Part shown: in pieces, positions 15,413-23,890 of the stretch | How positions within the stretch are numbered: position 1 is the stretch's first letter | Layout of the letters: each line of letters opens with the position of its first letter | IMG/VR virus record: IMGVR_UViG_3300045283_000349 | Span: 1-64,000 of that record | Origin: a virus | Strand: one strand, 5' to 3' | DNA length: 64,000 nucleotides | Translations under genes and position numbers: made by a program | The notes under the pieces: generated by a model | The model's input: only the letters and a program-made list of their open reading frames with translations | Told to the model about the DNA's origin: nothing | Databases searched by the model: none

Positions 15413-15744
15413 TCCGACTCCGGACCCGGCCCAGCAACGAGACGATCAAGGCGTTCGCGGCAAAGCACGGCGTCACGCCCGGCGTGCTGCACTACTGGAA
15501 CAACGACCCGCGATTCGCCAGCAATGATCCCGTGGGCGAGGCCCGGTCCGTGCGGAAGAACACCGGCAAGCGCGGCCCCGGCCGGCCCAAGGGCTCCCAG
15601 AACGGCGTCAGCCAGGGCAACGACCGTCTCGTGCAGGCCGAGCAAGAGCTGGAGGTCTTGCGGCTGATGGTCGAGTTGGCCTTCGCGCAGGGCTTTCTCA
15701 AACTGTCGAACCGGATGCACTTTCTGCAGGGGGGGCCGCGGTGA
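15346..15744 (+). CDS. helix-turn-helix protein with AT-hook-like segment
   Basis: A 132-residue protein with a good AGAGGAAG ribosome-binding site. Residues 12-50 (RFTTQEKHGLVIRL through AAKHGVTPGVLHYW) form a transposase-type helix-turn-helix; KRGPGRPKGS near 75-84 resembles an AT-hook. It probably binds DNA. It is not accompanied by a transposase, so it is read as a stand-alone regulator. Confidence 0.65.
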   Translation: MPKPKPVKTRRRFTTQEKHGLVIRLRTRPSNETIKAFAAKHGVTPGVLHYWNNDPRFASNDPVGEARSVRKNTGKRGPGRPKGSQNGVSQGNDRLVQAEQELEVLRLMVELAFAQGFLKLSNRMHFLQGGPR

Positions 15745-16052
15745 TCAAGCTCGACGTGCCCGACGCCAAGGACGATCCAGAGCGGGGTCCCGGTTACACC
15801 GTCCAGGAGGTCTGGGCCTATGTCGCCGTGGATCCTGAGACTGGGTCCGAGGGCGTGATCGCGGTGGGGGGCACCGTGCTCGGCGAGCGCACCTTGCTAC
15901 CGTTGGTGTTCACCGACAGGAAGCGCGCCTTCTCGCCCGCGATGCGCGAGCATGCGATCCGCGCCGGGCGCATGGACCGCAAGGAGGTGCGCTTCCTGCA
16001 CTTCACCAACCGCGAGAAGGTCGAGACCGTGTACGTTCCGCCGGGGGCATGA
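15741..16052 (+). CDS. hypothetical protein
   Basis: A 103-residue protein from GTG 15741 (GTGA overlap). Beta-rich middle (VWAYVAVDPETG) and a C-terminal strand ending ETVYVPPGA. No family is recognised. Confidence 0.6.
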   Translation: MIKLDVPDAKDDPERGPGYTVQEVWAYVAVDPETGSEGVIAVGGTVLGERTLLPLVFTDRKRAFSPAMREHAIRAGRMDRKEVRFLHFTNREKVETVYVPPGA

Positions 16053-16056
16053 CCAA

Positions 16057-16761
16057 ATGAACGAGAGGGCGCTTCCCGACTCTGCCGAAGGCGCGGCTTC
16101 GCTCCTCGCCATGGCCAAGGAGCGCGCTGAGCGCGACATCGCGAAAGGCGCCGAGATGATGGCCAGCGCCGTGATCTGCGGCCTCCGCGATTCGAAGACC
16201 GGCAAGACCCTGGACAAGGCGGGTCTGACGTTCATGATGATCACCCCAGACTGCTTCGACCCTCGCCGTGGTGGGCAGCGGTCCGTCGCAGCCATGCTGA
16301 GACGGACATGCATGATGGCTGACGCCGTTGGCTTCGTGTTCGCGAGCGAGATCTGGAAGCTCCCTCGGCGCGACATCATGCCGGTGGATTTCTCCGAAGA
16401 CCCCGAACGCCAGGAGGCCGTGCGGCTGCAGTTCGAGCACCGGCCGAGCGGACAGTACTTCGTCGAGGAGGCGCTGGTAATCCGGGACGGCGACAAGGCC
16501 AGCCTCGGCCCCTGGGAGCGGGAGGTTCTCGGCGGGCCATCGTTCCTGTTCACTGAGAAGCTGCGGACAGCCGAGCAGCACGGCCTCGCCGCACTTGCGG
16601 CGTCGGCTGGGCCGTTGCTGCCCGCGGAGCGTTCGGCCCGTCTGATGGCAGCGGCAGCCAATCTGGCCCGGCTCTTCCCCGACGAGCGCCGCAACCTGAT
16701 CGCCGAGCTAATGGTGTTCCTGCGCGGGGCTTTGGAAGAGCGAGGGGTTACTTTCGAGTGA
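16057..16761 (+). CDS. hypothetical protein
   Basis: A 234-residue, mixed alpha-beta protein starting MNERALPDSAEG. No motif of a known family is visible. A second helical part (residues 165-225) is alanine-rich. It lies in the middle of the plus-strand accessory operon. Confidence 0.6.
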   Translation: MNERALPDSAEGAASLLAMAKERAERDIAKGAEMMASAVICGLRDSKTGKTLDKAGLTFMMITPDCFDPRRGGQRSVAAMLRRTCMMADAVGFVFASEIWKLPRRDIMPVDFSEDPERQEAVRLQFEHRPSGQYFVEEALVIRDGDKASLGPWEREVLGGPSFLFTEKLRTAEQHGLAALAASAGPLLPAERSARLMAAAANLARLFPDERRNLIAELMVFLRGALEERGVTFE

Positions 16762-16810
16762 GGGAAGATGCAGCGCCGAGCGAGCCGAAGAAAAAGAAGG
16801 AGAATTGACC

Positions 16811-17251
16811 ATGGGTGACCGCCGTTTCCCCGTCGCCTACAAGGTGGTCGTCAACGAGAAGCTGACCGCGAACGAGCTGAAGGCCCGCGAGCTTGGCGGC
16901 TGCGACGCGGTCATCATCCATTCGATCATCTATCCGGCCGACGGCAGCCGCAGCGAGGTGATCATCGGCCATGATGGCCGGACCGACACGGACCTCTCCG
17001 AGGACGAGCTGTTCAAGTCCTGGGCGATGCTGGGGCATCGACTGGCCCAGTCCACCACGCTCGGCATCGGCCGCAAGGCCCTCTGCGAAATGGTCCACGA
17101 GGCCCTCCGGCGGGTGGTGGCAGGCAAGTGCAACCATCCCGCCGTGTTCGTGAAGCCCACGGTCGTCGACGACGACACCGAGGTCATGTGCTGGCTCTGC
17201 CAAAAAACCGGTCGGAGCTGTGACGGAGGTTTAGCCTCCGACCTGTTGTAA
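16811..17251 (+). CDS. hypothetical protein with C-terminal CxxC
   Basis: A 146-residue protein with AAGGAG upstream of ATG 16811. Two Cys residues (CWLC) near residue 126 and one further on suggest a metal site. The stop codon lies within a pair of competing hairpins (17210-17243). No family is recognised. Confidence 0.6.
   Translation: MGDRRFPVAYKVVVNEKLTANELKARELGGCDAVIIHSIIYPADGSRSEVIIGHDGRTDTDLSEDELFKSWAMLGHRLAQSTTLGIGRKALCEMVHEALRRVVAGKCNHPAVFVKPTVVDDDTEVMCWLCQKTGRSCDGGLASDLL
17210..17243 (+). terminator. two mutually exclusive hairpins at a gene end
   Basis: GGTCGGAG (17210-17217) can pair with CTCCGACC (17236-17243), while CGGAGG (17224-17229) can pair with CCTCCG (17235-17240). Only one can form at a time. 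It sits at the end of the preceding gene and could terminate or attenuate transcription into the next genes. Confidence 0.4.
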
Positions 17252-17283
17252 CGCGAATTACCACGTGTCCGATATAAAACATT

Positions 17284-17532
17284 ATGTCAACTAGCGACCC
17301 AGATCTGATCAACGGCCTGGTCAACCGCATGAAGGATGCGGCCACCGGTCCCGATGGACGCATCGACGCCAAGGCGGTGGTCGTTGCGTGCAGCAAGCTC
17401 GCGATGCTGGTGCTCATCGAGATGTCCAAGCGTGGCCCCGAGGGGCTCCGCGAGGCGACGGCTGGCGCCAGCATCGCAGCCTTGGGTTTCCGTGGCCTCG
17501 CCTTGGACCTGGAGCAAGGGCGCCCGTCGTGA
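17284..17532 (+). CDS. hypothetical protein with GASIAALGF motif (long form)
   Basis: An 82-residue helical protein. Its C-terminus carries GASIAALGF-R-GLALDLEQG, which is repeated almost exactly in the 45-residue gene two positions downstream. The region before it (VVVACSKLAMLVLIEM) is hydrophobic. Function unknown. Confidence 0.65.
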   Translation: MSTSDPDLINGLVNRMKDAATGPDGRIDAKAVVVACSKLAMLVLIEMSKRGPEGLREATAGASIAALGFRGLALDLEQGRPS

Positions 17533-17693
17533 AGACGATCTCCCGGATCGCGATCGACGACGCCTGCGACCTGTGCGGGCCCACCGCCAAGGGCCGTCTG
17601 GGCATCCTGATCAAGGTCCGCGGGCTGTTCTTGGTGATCTGCCAGCGCTGCATCGAACGAGCCGCGGGGCTCCTGCGAGGTGATGCCACATGA
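17529..17693 (+). CDS. small zinc-ribbon protein (54 aa)
   Basis: Starts at GTG 17529 (GTGA overlap). Two CxxC pairs, CDLC near residue 15 and CQRC near 39, separated by a beta hairpin, make a complete zinc ribbon. It resembles small phage proteins that may bind RNA polymerase or nucleic acid, but no partner is known. Confidence 0.65.
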   Translation: MKTISRIAIDDACDLCGPTAKGRLGILIKVRGLFLVICQRCIERAAGLLRGDAT

Positions 17694-17827
17694 GCAACGA
17701 CTGCCCAGACGAGAAGTCCCGGAGCGGTGAAGACAACCGCCAGGAGGCTGTGCGTGGCGCAAGCATCGCAGCCCTCGGCTTTGCCGGCCTCGCCGTGGAT
17801 CTGGAGAAGGGGCCGCCGCCGCAATGA
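17690..17827 (+). CDS. tiny protein with GASIAALGF motif (short form, 45 aa)
   Basis: A 45-residue frame with exact ATGA overlaps at both ends. Its C-terminal half, GASIAALGF-A-GLAVDLEKG, is a near copy of the end of the gene at 17284-17532. The N-terminal half is charged and probably disordered. The overlap pattern and the shared motif support that it is translated. Confidence 0.6.
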   Translation: MSNDCPDEKSRSGEDNRQEAVRGASIAALGFAGLAVDLEKGPPPQ

Positions 17828-18063
17828 CAAGGGCTGCAACAGGAGAGCGCCGCTTTTCGGGCAGAGCTATACCGGCGGCCCTCGCGCTCTGCCCGAATCT
17901 TCGAGAGTTCCATCCCGAAAGCGCGACCGTGATCTACTTTCTATTGAAGGGACGCGAGGTCGTCTACGTCGGTCAGACTAGAAACCTGCCCAGACGCGAT
18001 CAAACCGATGCCCTAGATTTTTCCTGTGCGCATCGATTCGTTCGTCCCTCTCGTCTCGATTGA
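17824..18063 (+). CDS. GIY-YIG nuclease, N-terminal part (frame broken)
   Basis: A 79-residue frame. VIYFLLKGREVVYVGQTRNLPRR (about 36-58) is a clear GIY-YIG opening, with the two tyrosine-containing strands and the catalytic Arg. Past residue 65 the sequence stops resembling the family, whereas the overlapping frame continues it. Skipping one T in the run 18018-18022 would join both into one protein. Either a mutation, a sequencing slip or a frameshift site explains this. The intact protein would be a small nuclease that cuts or nicks DNA. Confidence 0.6.
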   Translation: MTRAATGERRFSGRAIPAALALCPNLREFHPESATVIYFLLKGREVVYVGQTRNLPRRDQTDALDFSCAHRFVRPSRLD

Positions 18064-18523
18064 CCGGCGTGTACAGGACGAAGTCGAACGCACCTTCATC
18101 GCGTGGCTGAATCCCCGGCTCAACAGGATGTGCAGTCCGGGCGATTACCACGCCCCTCCTCCGTACCTTGCCATGGGCTGCGGCAGCGCCGCAGAGGCTG
18201 CCCAACTGTCGCCGATCGAGGCGTCTCTGAGGGCAACATCGGCTGATCACCGCCTAGGCAAAACCACTTGCCGGGGCTGCGGCCGGAGACTTCGCTTTGT
18301 ATCCGGCGACGACCGCTGCAAGCAATGCTTCGGCAGGGTTGCCGGCGCCGAGGATCACGCAATGTGGAGGGCAGAGATCCAGCGTCTTCGATCACTCGGA
18401 TTGCCCCACGTGCACCTGCGCGACCCAGAGAAATGGCGGGAATACCAGAATCAACCTTCGATCACGCTGGGACCGAGATGGGGCTACTTTGCGAAGGAGA
18501 AAAAGCGTGGGAGCCAGCCTTGA
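18026..18523 (+). CDS. GIY-YIG nuclease, C-terminal part with zinc ribbon (frame broken)
   Basis: A 165-residue frame that opens at GTG 18026. VPLVSIDRRVQDEVERTF followed by IAWLNPRLN is the second half of a GIY-YIG domain, including the metal-binding Glu and the closing Asn. Further on, CRGCGRRLRF and CKQC form a zinc ribbon. An in-frame TAG at 18014 shows it is not simply a longer gene. It probably belongs to the same gene as 17824-18063. Confidence 0.55.
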   Translation: MRIDSFVPLVSIDRRVQDEVERTFIAWLNPRLNRMCSPGDYHAPPPYLAMGCGSAAEAAQLSPIEASLRATSADHRLGKTTCRGCGRRLRFVSGDDRCKQCFGRVAGAEDHAMWRAEIQRLRSLGLPHVHLRDPEKWREYQNQPSITLGPRWGYFAKEKKRGSQP

Positions 18524-18547
18524 GTCGCGAGTCTACAGGGTAGGACA

Positions 18548-18910
18548 ATGAAGAACGAAGGTCTGTCCCATCACTGGACCCTGCAGTCATCCGAGGGCGC
18601 GGGCGGCGTGTTCACCATCGTCGACCGCATGAACAGCGTGGTAGGCACCGTCGAGTTCTGGGGCGGACCCGAAGGTGAATCCGCACGCACCAACGCTGCG
18701 GCAATCGAGGAAGCTCCGGCGATGGTTCGCTTGTTGCGCGATTACTTGGAGACCGGCGCAATGAACGCAGAGCACGTCAGGCGAATCATCGCCCACGTCG
18801 ATGCCCAAGAGGCGCCGCACATCGACACGCTCGAGGAGATACATCAGCGGGTTGACGAAGAGTTTGCGGCGGCGCGCTGGGCCTCTGGTGAAGGCAAGGA
18901 CGATGTCTGA
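18548..18910 (+). CDS. hypothetical protein
   Basis: A 120-residue acidic protein: a beta-rich start (WTLQSSEGAGGVFTIVD) and a helical end. No family is recognised. Confidence 0.6.
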   Translation: MKNEGLSHHWTLQSSEGAGGVFTIVDRMNSVVGTVEFWGGPEGESARTNAAAIEEAPAMVRLLRDYLETGAMNAEHVRRIIAHVDAQEAPHIDTLEEIHQRVDEEFAAARWASGEGKDDV

Positions 18911-19169
18911 CCACGAATGCCCTGACGAGATGGCGATCGCCGCCGAGGCCGGGCTCGAGCTGTTCCGGGTGCGTGCCCAAATCGGCCGGGCCGTACACCA
19001 GGAAGACCCGCACGTCATCATCGCCGCCATCGGCCTGCTGATGTGCGACCTGCTCGAGCAGGTCAGCAAAGCGGACATGGACGAGGACCTGCGGCAGCTT
19101 TTCATCGCGCAGGCGCGTGACCTGGGCGAGACCATCGTCGAGTCAACGAAGCGGCGCCGAAACCTTTAG
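18903..19169 (+). CDS. hypothetical helical protein
   Basis: An 88-residue, mostly helical and acidic protein starting MSDHECPDEMA, overlapping the previous gene by 8 bases. Its last codons and stop overlap the M1 promoter motif of the endolysin gene. No family is recognised. Confidence 0.6.
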   Translation: MSDHECPDEMAIAAEAGLELFRVRAQIGRAVHQEDPHVIIAAIGLLMCDLLEQVSKADMDEDLRQLFIAQARDLGETIVESTKRRRNL

Positions 19170-19170
19170 G
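19158..19170 (+). promoter_or_regulatory. M1 motif copy 2 (endolysin)
   Basis: CGAAACCTTTAGG, with its G 42 nt before ATG 19201. No ribosome-binding site is visible between them. Probable promoter of the lysis gene. Confidence 0.6.
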
Positions 19171-19200
19171 CCGCGCCCGGGCCGGTGCAGGCTCGGGTGC

Positions 19201-19689
19201 ATGGACGAAGAGCTGATCACCCCCCACTTCCCGTGGTCCGGAACGCTCTGCCACGACGGCACGCCGATCCCCGACGAGCTGAGGCCGAACGCGGTCCGCC
19301 TGGCCGGCCAGCTCGAGATCATCCGAGCCGCCTGGGCGCTGGTGGTGGCGCCCGCGTCGCCGGCGATCATCCCGGTCTGCTGGTACAGGACCCCCGCGCA
19401 CAATGCGGCCCTGCGCGAGGCCAAGCTGGCCCAGGGGCTGGTGCCGGGGACCGCGGTCAACAGCCAGCACATGACCGGGGGGGCCATCGACGCGCGGCCG
19501 GTGCGGCTGGCCGACCTGACCCGCTTCGAGGGCTGCATCGCCGATCTTCTAGCCCAGGGGCAACTGCCGCTGATCGGCGGCTGGGGCTTCTACTCACATC
19601 AATGGATTCACCTGGATGTGCGGCCGAGGCCGACCAGCGGTCACGTCGCGTTCTGGGAGGGCAACGGCGTCGCGAGCGAGATGGCCTAG
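19201..19689 (+). CDS. M15-type peptidoglycan peptidase (endolysin)
   Basis: A 162-residue zinc peptidase of the M15A (D-Ala-D-Ala carboxypeptidase-like) fold. Predicted zinc ligands are His90 in NSQHMTGGAIDARP, Asp97 in the same segment, and His137 in QWIHLDV; Asp139 is a further active-site candidate. It would cut peptide cross-links in the host wall at lysis. It has no signal peptide, so a holin or another route is needed. Convergent with the RuvC-like gene; the stops overlap. Confidence 0.87.
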   Translation: MDEELITPHFPWSGTLCHDGTPIPDELRPNAVRLAGQLEIIRAAWALVVAPASPAIIPVCWYRTPAHNAALREAKLAQGLVPGTAVNSQHMTGGAIDARPVRLADLTRFEGCIADLLAQGQLPLIGGWGFYSHQWIHLDVRPRPTSGHVAFWEGNGVASEMA

Positions 19690-20153
19690 CTTCCGTTGAA
19701 GCGGCCGACCTTGGCCCGCCAGGAGGCTAGGCAGATCCCGTCCGCCTCGTCCTCGAGCGCGACGATCCCGAACGTGCTCTTGACCCAGATCGCCGCGGCC
19801 CTCTTGCGGGCCTCGCGCGGCGACCGGTTGGTGATCAGGCCGGCCAGCAGCTGCATCTGCCACTGCGACGCCGTGAAGGTCTCGAAGGCCAGCGCGGCAC
19901 GATCGCATTCCTGCATCCAGCGTCCGACGACCGTCCCCAGCTTGAGCGCCGTGTCGGGGTTGACCGAGACGTAGGGGAACTCGATCGCGGCCTTGGCCGC
20001 GCCGAGCTTGATTGCGGCCCCCACCACCGCCGTCAGGCTCCGGTAGTTGCCCACCTTGGCGATGCCGAAGTCCAGCAGGCGCGGCCGGCCCGCCGTGGTG
20101 TCGACGATGCCCCAGCCGCTCTTGGCGGCCGCGTCGATCCCGAGGACGATCAC
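19686..20153 (-). CDS. RuvC-like Holliday junction resolvase
   Basis: A 155-residue protein from GTG 20153. It has the RNase H-like RuvC layout: VLGIDAAAKSGWG (Asp7), AIEFPY (Glu58) and ALEDEADGICLA (Asp near 137) at the acid positions. It would cut branched DNA before packaging. It is slightly shorter than bacterial RuvC, as is common in phages. Confidence 0.82.
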   Translation of the reverse strand: MIVLGIDAAAKSGWGIVDTTAGRPRLLDFGIAKVGNYRSLTAVVGAAIKLGAAKAAIEFPYVSVNPDTALKLGTVVGRWMQECDRAALAFETFTASQWQMQLLAGLITNRSPREARKRAAAIWVKSTFGIVALEDEADGICLASWRAKVGRFNGS

Positions 20154-20419
20154 CGCCGGCGGCGCCCCGGCAGCGGCGGCTCGATACGGCGGGCCGTGTC
20201 GTGCAGCTTGCCAGCCCGCTCGATCAGGTGGTCGGCGGCCTTGCGCAGCTGCTGCGCCACGAACGATGCGGCGGGGCTGCCCTCCGTCCTGGCCTTCACC
20301 ACCGAGGCCCGCAAGTTCTTCTCGTCCTCTCGGAGCTGGCGCCAGAGGGCCAGCAGCACGTCGGCGGCCGCCTCGAGCTCAACCGAGACGTTCGGTTCGG
20401 TCACTTCATCTTTTTCCAC
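20150..20419 (-). CDS. hypothetical helical protein
   Basis: An 89-residue helical protein from GTG 20419 (or GTG 20404). Acidic start and strongly basic end (GRRRR). GTGA overlap with the RuvC-like gene. No family is recognised. Confidence 0.55.
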   Translation of the reverse strand: MEKDEVTEPNVSVELEAAADVLLALWRQLREDEKNLRASVVKARTEGSPAASFVAQQLRKAADHLIERAGKLHDTARRIEPPLPGRRRR

Positions 20420-20663
20420 TGGGCCCCTCTTTCGACGGCTTGTTCTCCACCGGGTCCCTCGCCTCGATCTCGGCCATCAGCACGTTGATGACCATGCGCA
20501 TGTTGTTGAAGTCGTGCCGGAGCTGCTTCACCTCCAGCGTCATCGATTCGATCTGAGCCTTGGTCCCGCTCTCGAGAGCCGAGGCCCTTCGCTCCAGCAC
20601 CTCCAGCAGCTCATTGGCCTCGATAACCCTGCGTCTGAGGTCCTCCGGCATCGGCAGCGTCAT
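20406..20663 (-). CDS. coiled-coil protein
   Basis: An 85-residue protein that is almost one long helix with heptad-like spacing (VIEANELLEVLERRASALE). It could be a tail fibre-associated or chaperone-like factor, since it follows the fibre gene, but nothing specific is known. Confidence 0.6.
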   Translation of the reverse strand: MTLPMPEDLRRRVIEANELLEVLERRASALESGTKAQIESMTLEVKQLRHDFNNMRMVINVLMAEIEARDPVENKPSKEGPSGKR

Positions 20664-20685
20664 TCGCTACCTGCGGCCCGCTGGC

Positions 20686-21699
20686 CTACGTGGTCACCGA
20701 GGGCATCAGGTTGCACGCCATGTTGAGCGGCCCGTGATAAAGGTCGCCCGGATTCGACCGGAGGATGGTTGCGCCCGCCGTGTTCTTGGCAGCCATCAGC
20801 GGGGCCGCACTGCCCGTGATGGGCACCGTCGTCGTGTTGGTCGCGACCAAGGCCTGGCCAATGTAGAAATACACGGCCTTGGTGCCGCCATCGTTCACGT
20901 TGGCGCCGCGGTACTCGATCCGCATCCGCATGTTGGCGCCCGCGCTAACGGCAACGCCGGTGTCGGTCATGGTCTCGCTGGTCGCGTCGCGCGTGACCGC
21001 CTGCCAATTCGCCTTCGTGATGTCGCGCAGGAAATAGCAGCCCGGGATCGTCCTCGGATCGCCGACGAAAACGTCGGTGATTCCAGCCATCACGTCCGGC
21101 CTGGTCGCGCCAGCATCGTCGCCGACATTGAGGATCGTCTCCCAGGCGATGTCCGCATCGGCGTGAAAAGCGCACATGGGCGCAGCCTGCAGGCCGTAGA
21201 ACTGATTGAGCACGTCCCCGGCGCAGATGCGGACCATGCCCATCCGATCGTTGGGCACGCCGGCGTAGGTAGCAGCGGGCGGATGCACGAACACGATGCC
21301 GCTGGCGACGGCGCTGCAGATGTTGACCCAGTTGACGCCCGGATAGTTGGGCAGCACGCGGCCGCTGGGATCGCCCGACAGCCCGGTGACGAAGGGCCAG
21401 CGCTCCTGCATCTGCAGGTATGTGCCGGCGGGCAGGCCATTGCGGTCGAGCGCCCAGCGCGTGTGACCCAAGGAGGTGCGGCCGCGGTACAGGTGGCGGA
21501 CCGCCGCGCTGGTGCTGCCCTTAGGCTTCATAGCCCGGGCCAGGTGATTAGCGAGCACCTTGAACGCCTGGGCGATCGAGGCAGCATTGGCCAGATCGCC
21601 ATCGGCCGGCAGCGTGATCGCCGGCGTTGCCTCGGGCTTTTGCCCAGCGTCGGGAGCCAGCGGCGCTGCATCCGGATCGGCTGTGTAAGTCGTCGACAT
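20686..21699 (-). CDS. tail fibre/receptor-binding candidate
   Basis: A 337-residue protein directly after the tail protein I gene, the place where contractile phages encode fibres. The start is disordered (Pro/Ala-rich), then helices (residues 38-60), then a long beta-rich body with many aromatic and Gly residues. No enzyme motif is visible. Function is inferred from position and composition. Confidence 0.55.
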   Translation of the reverse strand: MSTTYTADPDAAPLAPDAGQKPEATPAITLPADGDLANAASIAQAFKVLANHLARAMKPKGSTSAAVRHLYRGRTSLGHTRWALDRNGLPAGTYLQMQERWPFVTGLSGDPSGRVLPNYPGVNWVNICSAVASGIVFVHPPAATYAGVPNDRMGMVRICAGDVLNQFYGLQAAPMCAFHADADIAWETILNVGDDAGATRPDVMAGITDVFVGDPRTIPGCYFLRDITKANWQAVTRDATSETMTDTGVAVSAGANMRMRIEYRGANVNDGGTKAVYFYIGQALVATNTTTVPITGSAAPLMAAKNTAGATILRSNPGDLYHGPLNMACNLMPSVTT

Positions 21700-21711
21700 T
21701 CTCGTGCTCTC

Positions 21712-22401
21712 CTATCGCGGCGGGATAAACGATCCCGTGCCGCCCCAATTGAACGATCCCCAGGTGCGCGTTGTCGGCCAGCCCCACGTCGCGCCCGAGG
21801 CGATGATTGCGGTCCCGATGAAGTCGGCCTTGGCCGGGCGCCAGCGCCACACGATCCGGTTCAGCTTGGCGGCCGCCGCGCTGAATAGACCGGTCAACGC
21901 GTCCCACGTGAGCGATGGTTGCGCGGCCACGAAGAGCAGGCCGAATTCCGCGTATGCCTCGGGCGGCTTTCCGCTCCAGGTCCACACCGGCCCATCCGTG
22001 ATCGTGGTCGCGCCGAGGCTCGTCCGCGTCGAGCGGCGGCCGCTGCGCTGGATCACGTACAGATTGGCGCGGTCGTAGCCCGCGATGTCGAGCTGCCCCA
22101 ACAGCGCCCCGTGCGAGCCCATGCGCGGGAACACGTCCCAGGCCAGGCGCAGCCGCTCGCCATACTGCGCATTGGTCTCGGTCGGGCCGCGCTCGAGCTG
22201 GCGTTCGGCACCGATCTTGGCCAGCGCCTCGGTCGCCGGGGTCATCGTCGAGACGACGCCGGGCATCGACAGCTTGCGCGCCTGGATCATCTCGTCCGTG
22301 CACTCGTCGAGCTCGGCACCGAGCGCCTTGATCAGTCGCCCGCTCCAGGTGCCCTGCAGCGCGGGGGGCGCGAGCTTTGGCAGCCAGTCCTCGTAGAGCA
22401 T
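21712..22401 (-). CDS. tail protein I / gp48-like baseplate protein
   Basis: A 229-residue protein starting MLYEDWLPKLAPPALQG; an ATG sharing a base with the stop of baseplate J fixes the start. The N-terminal helical part (residues 10-90) and order after baseplate J match P2 gpI / Mu gp48 proteins that link the baseplate wedge to fibres. The C-terminal 80 residues are rich in Trp, Gly and Thr. Confidence 0.7.
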   Translation of the reverse strand: MLYEDWLPKLAPPALQGTWSGRLIKALGAELDECTDEMIQARKLSMPGVVSTMTPATEALAKIGAERQLERGPTETNAQYGERLRLAWDVFPRMGSHGALLGQLDIAGYDRANLYVIQRSGRRSTRTSLGATTITDGPVWTWSGKPPEAYAEFGLLFVAAQPSLTWDALTGLFSAAAAKLNRIVWRWRPAKADFIGTAIIASGATWGWPTTRTWGSFNWGGTGSFIPPR

Positions 22402-23861
22402 CAGAGCACGATCCAGTTGAGCAAGGTGGCCAGCGAGCTGCCGGCCAAGGCCTGCATCACCTCGGTGCTGAGCACCGTGAAATCCGGATAGATCGCACTG
22501 CCGGTGGGGCCGATGAAGATGTCGAAATAATCGACCGCACCGGCGTCCATCAGGATCTGGATCAGCTTGGCCGCGCGGACAGTTCCGCCGATCGGCAGGC
22601 CCGCGATGTAGACCTGCCAGGCCAACTGCGCCTCGGTCTGGATCCGGGTCAGGTCGGCCGCGTTGACCTCCACGTTGCCAGCGCTCTCGATGTCGACCAC
22701 CGTGGCGGCGGCGACGAACGGGTGGTCTGTCACGCCGGCCCGCTGATCGATGTAGGCCTGCACTGTGCTGACAATGCCGGTCAGATCCGAGAGGCCAGCG
22801 ATCAGAATATCCGTGCGGCCCGGGTGCGCGGCCGTGTTGTTGGGATTGACGGTCACCTTGGTGACCTGGGTCGAGGCCAGGCGCGCCCACTGCTCGTAGA
22901 TGTCCGTGGTCGGGACCTCGGCCAGCGAGGGCCAGCGGGCCATCATCCGCGCGCCCAGCGCCTCCTTGGTCTCCTCATCCAGGCCTTGGAGCGCGATGGG
23001 TGATCCGGGCGTGCTGAAGTCGTAGGTGTCGAGGTAGACGAACGAGGGGTTAGCGGTGCCCGCCACGAACGCCACCACCGTCCCCCCGGGCAGCACCACG
23101 CCCCCGCTGGCGCAGCTGCCGGCGGGAATGTAGGGCGCGCCGTCCTGGCTGTACTCGAACGTGGCGACGTCGGGCTGGCCCGATGCCGTGATCCGCAGCG
23201 TGAACCGCGCCGGGCCCGTAGGCGTCCCGCCCAGCGACAGGGTGCCGGTCCCACTGCCGGCGTGGCCAACCGCGGAGAAGGTCGGCGCGCCGTTGATCGC
23301 GCTCACGCCCGGCAGCTGCTTGGTCAGCAGGGTGGTGATCTCACCGGCCACATCGGCGTAGGCCGCCCCCGGGCTCTCGGCTTTGAACTGCAGCGCCTTG
23401 TAGTCGGTGCCGTCGACCGCGGTGGGGCCGACACCGAGCGCGGTGCCGATCGGGATCGTCCCGGCCTGAGCCAGGATGTAGCGGTTGCCCGACAGCGCCT
23501 GCACCACGAGATCGCCGGCGGCGACGGTGTAGGGTCCCACGCCCGGAGCCGCGTACAGCTTGACGGTCTGGACCGTGAAGCTGGCGCCGATCTTGTCGAT
23601 CGCGTAGTTCTGCTGGGCCAGCAGCGTCAGCCAATCATCGTCGGCCTCGTCGACGAAGCCGCCGCCGGCGATGCGCGGCACGAGGCCCGCCACGTTGTCG
23701 GCGATGCCGGCAGCGGCCATCTCAACGAAGGTCCGGCCGTTCGCCCCGGGGGCGAAATCGGTGATGGGGAAGCCGTCGCTGTTGAGCCGGCCGAACAGCC
23801 GCTCGCGGATCTGGTCCTGGGTCAGCCCCGCGAGTAGCTGGTCGAATGTCAGGAGCGCCAC
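22401..23861 (-). CDS. baseplate J-like protein (Mu gp47 type)
   Basis: A 486-residue protein from GTG 23861. The start (FDQLLAGLTQDQIRERLFGRL) and the beta-rich middle followed by VEVNAADLTRIQTEAQL and a final alpha-beta domain match the baseplate J family (P2 gpJ, T4 gp6), which forms the wedge ring of the contractile baseplate. No Shine-Dalgarno is present; an M1 motif sits 41 nt upstream. Confidence 0.85.
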   Translation of the reverse strand: MALLTFDQLLAGLTQDQIRERLFGRLNSDGFPITDFAPGANGRTFVEMAAAGIADNVAGLVPRIAGGGFVDEADDDWLTLLAQQNYAIDKIGASFTVQTVKLYAAPGVGPYTVAAGDLVVQALSGNRYILAQAGTIPIGTALGVGPTAVDGTDYKALQFKAESPGAAYADVAGEITTLLTKQLPGVSAINGAPTFSAVGHAGSGTGTLSLGGTPTGPARFTLRITASGQPDVATFEYSQDGAPYIPAGSCASGGVVLPGGTVVAFVAGTANPSFVYLDTYDFSTPGSPIALQGLDEETKEALGARMMARWPSLAEVPTTDIYEQWARLASTQVTKVTVNPNNTAAHPGRTDILIAGLSDLTGIVSTVQAYIDQRAGVTDHPFVAAATVVDIESAGNVEVNAADLTRIQTEAQLAWQVYIAGLPIGGTVRAAKLIQILMDAGAVDYFDIFIGPTGSAIYPDFTVLSTEVMQALAGSSLATLLNWIVL

Positions 23862-23890
23862 GACCCGACTCTACGGGGCCGGGACGGCAG

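Noticed and set aside
15346-15744. insertion sequence orfA
   Set aside because: The helix-turn-helix is of transposase type, but no orfB, terminal repeats or target duplication are visible.
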